Of a stretch of 64,000 nucleotides of DNA, positions 57,892-64,000 are shown piece after piece. The position numbers were made by a program, and so were the translations under genes. Numbering within the stretch: position 1 is the first letter of the stretch; every line of letters begins with the position of its first letter. The DNA lies in assembly GCA_000827265.1 (NCBI GenBank), contig KN834751.1:961977-1025976 (forward strand), read 5' to 3'. This stretch comes from Collybiopsis luxurians FD-317 M1 (lineage: Eukaryota > Basidiomycota > Agaricomycetes > Agaricales > Omphalotaceae). The notes below the pieces were generated by a model. The model had not been told where the DNA came from. It saw nothing but the letters and a program-made list of their open reading frames with translations, and did no database searches.

Positions 57892-60800
57892 TGCTAGTGT
57901 AAGTCTAGATCCTCCTGAAGTTTGACAATAAAATCCTAGTTCAGAGAGGGCATCACCCGCCTGCAGAGAACTATGAGATGAGAATTAACCGTTCAAGGTT
58001 AAGCGTGCGTACAAGTTCCAGAACAGTTCCTGTCAAATATCTGTCTGTTCGGTGTTAGTACTGGGAACTTTGGTCTACAAAAGCAGAAACTGACGTACCA
58101 CGGACCGAAAGCGTGCAGTTCTCCTGCTCTTCCAGCAAATTGGGCAGACGATGATAAAGTTTCGAAGGAGAAAGGATGGCGACAAGAAGGTTAATCTGAC
58201 CGGCTGATTTGGGACCAAAGCGCTTGTTCGCAGTGATTTCGTCTCAGTTCCTGTCAAATATCTGTCAGTGGGGATGAATACTGAAACTCAATGCCTACCT
58301 TGATAGAGCTGAGTGACGGGCAAAGAACAAGAAACGTTGAAGGCAGCAGCTGCAGGACGCAGGATGGCCTTGTACTTGGGCGTTGTGGGTGAGATGGAGA
58401 TGGGACCAGATCGGTCGGAGGTTCCACGTGCTAAGGTGACTTTATTCTCTTTTTAGTAATTTCACCCGGCCATGGAATTCGGCGCTTTGACTGGCGCTCG
58501 CTTCCAATTCCTTCCCTGCAAGTTGTAACGGATAATTAGCCGTTAAAAATTATTCATTTTAATTACCGTGTACAACTCGATATGGCTCACTGCAGTCTAT
58601 CCAGTATTTGCAAAGCCAATCCTCACTGCCAGTACTGATGATGATAATCCATGAACGGATCACCATACATATTAAAGCTGAAACGAAACCAGAAGTATAT
58701 CACTTTGTAGGAACTCTTCATTCCGGACCTTTTGCCAAGCAATCTTCCATCCATACGACTACGGCTTTTACCGATACTGAAAAAGGACCGATCTTTTACT
58801 ACTCGAAATTTACTTTGCAACGAGTATTACCGTACCCAAACCATATCCGAGCGCTCCGTTAGTAGAGTCAATCGATGGAGTTCAGGGCTACAGGGCCACA
58901 TACATACCTCCGGAAGCAGTCGGTTAGTTCCAAGAAGCAGTCAGGCAGCACGAAACATGTACAGTACAACGCATGTGAGTAGGCAGGGGTATGTATGCAA
59001 ACTAGCGTAAGAGACTCTATTTTCTCTTCGTTCTTGGACGGACATATTCAACGCATGCTACTCAACCCGGGACCGTCCTACGCAGCCATATGCACATATC
59101 TATTGATTTGTCTTTGGGCTCGGTGGCCCGATGCAGACGTTCAAACGGAATGAACTTTTGGGTACCTAAAACACTAATCGAGTAGTCCTATAATGAGCAT
59201 CCCACTTACACTCCATCCCTATGACTCAGAGCCTCCGATAGATTTCGTACGCAATACATAGCATTCGTTTGAACGACAAATCCATGCAGTATTTCTGGCA
59301 GACATGAATATATGCATACGATCTCAGCAACTTCGTGGCACCATATACACGCCAGTCCCTCAAGTCCAATCAATGCTTTAACAGATAACCAGCGAAGAAA
59401 ATGAGAGTGCATATAAGGAAATTTTTAGATTATTAACAGATTCATTCTGTCATTCGCCTCGAAGTAAAGAAAGGTGCTCAAGGCAAAAAATACCTAACGC
59501 CATAAAAATTATTTAGAAAAATATTATATTTATCTTATTTTTTCGGTTTGCAAAGCCCTGTAGAGAAGGAACAAACATCACCCACGATCTACCGTCAAAG
59601 TCGGTCCTTTCCTAAGTTTACTTCTGGGGTGTTACACTTACATGGCAGGAGTTGTCATGACAAAGCTCGGGTAAAAAAGAATCACAGCGAACTTGCCGCG
59701 AACGATGCATGTTAACGCAATGTTAACACCGTCAACACATTCAGAGGGCAGGGATCGAGGAATAAGCATCATCGGCCATCCAAAGGCGGTTCGATCACTT
59801 GCTTAAACGGGACGTATATACTCGAAGTGCCTCTCCGGACATAACGGAAGTACCTAAAGATTTTCAATGTTTTCCCCTCATCTTACCCAATGACTCGTAG
59901 ACATCGCGTAGCCAAGGAGTCATACTTCAAGTTGGCATTGGGGCACGATCGCTCCTGGATACATCTAGCGATAATTCAATCCGAGGGTGATACATGGAAT
60001 ATCTGCAACTGACAGAATATGGCATACAACAATAATTATTCATACACTGAAATGCGAAACTTTTCTCAGGCTTTTTATCGGGAAGTCTCAATCCATGCCT
60101 ACCTAGGTATACTGTCACTATCCTCCCTGACATATACCTATTCTGTCAAAGTAAGTTTAAGTTCAAACGGAGATCCCGTCTCTAACTTGGTCAAGTTCGC
60201 ACTGGAAGCTGCGCGCTAAAATTCCACGACGAAATTTTTTTGTAGCAGAAGCCTTTATTCTCTCTACTTATTATACTTGATCCTAGGAGCGTCATGGCAA
60301 TGAGCGTTTATCATAACTTATTCCCGTTATCGCAACTGGTCTCCTGGTACGGGTGTGGCGCAGCAGTGAGGGGCAGTCAATCAGTTTACGTTGCTGTAAT
60401 GTCTCTCTGATCTACGAATTCCTTCTCCCTCGGTGGCTGCGACTGGTTTTCCGTGGAGTTGGATGCTCACCGCACGATATCCTTCTCCGCCGTCCCTATT
60501 GTTCATCATCCTCCGGTCAATTCTCTCTTGAAAAGTTCTACCCTACTTTCAGCCGATTTCCGACTTCACTTTCCCTTCAACTTCAATGTATGCGCAGTCA
60601 TAATAACGAGGACTACGAGGGACCAGGTCAATCACCCTGACGATATTACTTGCTGAGTGCAGTATCTTCCCTAGATACACCTAGCCGAGTGTGCTCCCAT
60701 GCCCAAGCCTCGAGGTAAGATCCTCTTACTCTTGTAAATGGAGAGATCCTGCCTTCCACTTGCTTTCCGATCTCCAAAGGTGGTACGTCTTCACGCTCGT

Positions 60801-61580
60801 CTACCGCTACTTCCGAGTGACAATGTCACCCGTCATATCGTAGGTGAGAATCGAGACTGGATTTACTTTGATCCAAATTTTCTCACTATAACAATACGGT
60901 GCGTTGGTTAAGAAATCGTTTGATCGCCGCCGGTTTTTAAGTAGGTGCCCAGAGTGCTTACAGCGAACAACCCCTAGGCCCTGGAACTTGAAAATAAACA
61001 GCTCATTCAATCACTGCTTTTATTTCCATCGGCAAATTGGAGAGCGCGTTGGCTAAGTACCTGTCGAGTCCTCCCTGCAGGCCATGACGTTTAGCTAACT
61101 GTCTTAGAGCAATTGAGGCCGATTTATTTTACTGCTCATCACCAGGACGGAGGACATCGTGATACCTCCTCCGACATTAAAGCTCTGAGCTCACCCCATA
61201 ATTCATGAACGGCCGATTCTTCGCATCCAAAATCTGATTTTAAGCGTTCTTTACACTGTACGCGAATGTGACACATGATCAGGCGAGTGTGACAAACGGG
61301 TCATTGCCGCGTCCCGACGCCGACATCCAGAATTACATTTGTCGGGAGTTTCGTATGAGACTGGAAGGCGTTATGATCATGCATCATGGATAACTTCTGC
61401 CCAGTGCCCACCAGGGCACACGTCAGCGTATCAGCCATCGGGAGCCGTGTCAACCCTGCATCGGCCGCTCGCGTTATGGGCGAGGATAAAGATCATCTCT
61501 TGCTTCACAAGTAACCTGAGAGAAACCTCCACGACAAGAGTCTGCGCATAATTCCCATCCTCCTATTCGAACCGTTCACT
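57892..61580. other. Long intergenic region, no gene recognised
   Basis: No protein-like frame with splice support. It contains a 22-bp exact direct repeat at 58024-58045 and 58245-58266, an A/T-rich block at about 59490-59545, and a 66-codon ATG frame at 60019-60219 without recognisable features. The last few hundred bases are presumably the P450 promoter. Confidence 0.45.
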
Positions 61581-63892
61581 ATGCCACCATTCATACAATT
61601 ATTTCTGACAAGTCTGACCTTCATTGGAGCTCTTTACGTCGTGAAACTTTTCTCGGAATGGTTCACATCGCCCTTGAGAAAAATGGCGGGCCCGCCAAAT
61701 CGTAGCTGGTTGCTCGGAAACATTGCTGACACCTTGGATAACGTGCGCTCGAGTTTGCTTCTCACCGAGAGAGGATAAACCCATTTTTTTTACCTTCAGA
61801 CTAATGGTGGGATTCAAGCCGAATGGGCAAGAAAATACGGAAAAACATTCAAAACTAAAGGATTTCTTTCTGTTCGTATTTCCATCTTCTTTCATCGCAA
61901 CGCGTGCTGAAGAATGGGAAACTGCTTTCAAGACACCATCTCTATACACAACAGACTTAAACGCCTTGCGCCACATTCTTCATAATGACATTGACTATCA
62001 AAAACCGAGCTTAACGAGATACAGGCTAAGTCAGCTCCTGGGAAACGGTGTACTGGTCACAGAAGGGGAACAACATAAATTCCAGGTTCGTGTTCATTCC
62101 AATATACGGTCATCCTCTAATAATCTTTGCTAGCAGCGACGTGTTATGGTGAGCTTCAGCCTCATCTGCATATTTTTTAAGATCGCACTGACATATGTCT
62201 AGAATGCCGCATTTGGCCCAACCCAAATTCGACTTTTAATCGATACATTTTACAATGAGGCTCTTTCGGTTTGAGATTCCTGCGTTTGAGCCTCCACTTC
62301 ATTTGTTTAACTCGGATGATACACAGCTTCGAGATTTTTGGGCTTCCCGCATCAGTCACTCTTTATCTGCCTCCTCACCTGTGGCTTCAGGCAACGTCGA
62401 AGCCTTTGACGGCCTCACCCGCGCAACCCTCGATATTATCGGGCTCGCTGGTTTCGGATATAAATTCAACTCTCTGCAAAGTGACAGCTCGCAGAGCGAG
62501 CTACACGTAGCTTTCTCCACAATCATTAACTCTGGAGGTTTGTGGCAACCATGGAAAATCTTGCAGGCTCAAATACCGGCTTTGAGGGTCTTGGTAAGTC
62601 GCGTTATACAGTCGAGGTTGCCAAGAATCATTCATGCGCTGTCTGGAGCCTTCTTTCGACACCCCTGCATTTCTTAAAGCCAAGGAGACTATGGCCCGCA
62701 TTGGCAGTGATCTCCTCCATGAGGCGCAGACGCTGCAAGTCGAGTCTGGAGGCAAGACCGATGCCAAGGATTTGCTTAGCTTACTCGTCAGGTCGAATAT
62801 GAATAGCGATCTTCCAGAAAACCGGAGAATGAGTGATGAGGACGTGTTAGCTCGTATGTATCTTCCCCAGCGTCCCCAATTGATGAGTCTACTGATTCAC
62901 TTCCTTTAACAGAGGTCCCCACCTTCTTAGTGGCAGGTAAATATTTTTTCCTAGTGTCTTGATTGATGTCTAACGTGCGGGCGAAGGTATGAAACTACCA
63001 GGTGAATATTTCCGTCCATACCTTCTCTTCCTCAGCTTTTGACTAAGAGAAACTCTCCCCTGTTTAGTACGACTACAGGATGGGCTCTATATGCCCTTTC
63101 CCTGCACCAAGATATCCAAGCCAAACTGCGCGGAGAACTTCTGGAGGTAGCTTCCAATCAGCCTTCCATGGAAGAACTCAACGCTTTTCCCTACCTCGAC
63201 AAAATCGTTCACGAAGTGCTACGTCTGTATTCTCTTGTTCCCATGACGATTCGCGTGGCGATGAAGGACGATATCGTACCCTTAACGGAAGGATACACTG
63301 ATTTGGAAGGAAAGTTCCATTCCAACGTTTTGTGAGTACTGGTCGAAGGAACCTTTTGAATAGTGTTCGTTGACTGGCCAATCTGCAGCGTTAGGAAAGG
63401 TCAACCCGTCATGATACCAATCTATGCAGTGAACAGAGACACGTCCGTATGGGGAGAAGATGCTGGGGAATTCAAGTAAGCCCCACTCCCATTCCTGCTG
63501 CTATATTCAGACCCTATCGACTACTTTATTCAGACCTGAACGTTGGGATAACCTTCCCGAAGCCGTATCCGCGATCCCCGGAGTATGGGGACATACATTG
63601 AGTTTCATTGGCGGGAATCGGGCTTGCATTGGTTGGAGGTTTTCGCTTATAGAGTGAGTCGGAGACTATACGTCATGTAAAGCTCGCTGGTGAATCTTGT
63701 CTTTTCATCTGTAGAATGAAAGTACTTCTCTTTACTCTCATCCGCGCATTTGAGTTTAGTCTTGCGGTAAAAGAAGAGGAAGTGATGATAAAGAAGTTGG
63801 GGCCTGTATTGAAACCCGTGGTGGTTATCGACGGCAAGGAGCGCGCGAAATTGCCACTGTTCATTAGGGAAATAAATTCTACATCTTTATGA
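61581..63892 (+). CDS. Cytochrome P450 monooxygenase (microsomal), I-helix frame uncertain
   Basis: Heme monooxygenase of a basidiomycete P450 family (CYP5150-like in appearance, not certain). The N-terminus [20 protein letters not shown] is a membrane anchor, then PLRKMAGPP (proline hinge). Exon joins give [34 protein letters not shown] and QVPTFLVAG. Helix K is EVLRLYSL. Then PERWDN, and the heme loop [13 protein letters not shown] with the Cys ligand. About a dozen introns. The micro-exon GTATGAAACTACCAG (62987-63001), which should supply the E-T-T of the oxygen-binding I-helix, cannot be joined in frame by a GT-AG intron: one base is missing. Either a sequencing error, an unusual splice site or a recent inactivating mutation. 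All other conserved blocks are intact. Confidence 0.85.
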
Positions 63893-64000
63893 GAACCATG
63901 CGTACTTGATGTGTACTCTTTTATAGCACTAATGCTTTGGCTCCGAAATTTTGGCTACTTGACGCTCGTCCAGCTAGGTTGTAGCTACGTACCTGTGGAT

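Noticed and set aside
60019..60219. 66-codon ORF considered as a second pheromone-like or small secreted gene
   Set aside because: Ends AAR with no CaaX box, and no signal peptide.
1..64000. CRISPR arrays, bacterial operons, rRNA genes, viral genes
   Set aside because: No repeat-spacer pattern, no bacterial-type gene spacing, no rRNA-like or viral-like sequence noticed.

Overview
The window looks like nuclear DNA of a filamentous basidiomycete, most likely an Agaricomycete. Nearly every gene is cut by short GT-AG introns of about 36-100 bp. The families present (GMC oxidoreductase, P450, NACHT ATPase, an RHS/Crinkler-like NTPase-nuclease, F-box-like protein) are typical of mushroom genomes. 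A 45-codon gene ends in the farnesylation box CVIA, as basidiomycete mating pheromone precursors do. Functions are family inferences from reading the sequence. Splice sites were traced by eye and checked for phase where exons are listed.

Layout. 1-3636: two head-to-head copies of an unrecognised gene, mirror images including their promoters. 3655-6094: a secreted GMC oxidoreductase, convergent with the second copy. 6717-10678: accessory DNA holding a probably broken ORF, an NTPase-nuclease gene and a 584-bp MITE-like element with perfect inverted ends. 10830-17075: three tandem extended-SDR reductase genes with almost identical exon structure. A relic of the tail of the next gene lies between copies two and three. 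17225-20133: MDM31, a mitochondrial inner-membrane morphology protein. 21018-21155: the pheromone-precursor-like gene. 22408-25797: a DNAJC8/Spf31-type J-protein and a 775-residue low-complexity protein. 26936-28024: a small secreted protein. 28580-38742: one giant gene of about 10 kb (DUF6606/DUF3638/DUF3645 type). 40156-41507: a RVS161/Hob-type BAR protein. 42273-45074: a NACHT ATPase with duplicated C-terminal coiled-coil exons. 46754-48441: an F-box-like protein. 48822-51722: acetoacetyl-CoA synthetase, followed by tRNA-Val(AAC). A 20-N gap at 52020-52039 is flanked by a near-identical repeat of the synthetase tail plus the tRNA, probably two haplotypes joined by the assembler. 53421-57891: a 1413-residue low-complexity protein. 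57892-61580: a long stretch with no recognised gene. 61581-63892: a cytochrome P450 whose I-helix micro-exon is out of frame.

Housekeeping genes (MDM31, DNAJC8, RVS161, the giant gene, acetoacetyl-CoA synthetase) alternate with fast-evolving islands (paralogue pair, reductase array, NTPase-nuclease, NACHT) that carry the duplications and repeats. No operon-like co-regulation is expected. The clearest shared regulation is a promoter motif repeated in front of the second and third reductases.
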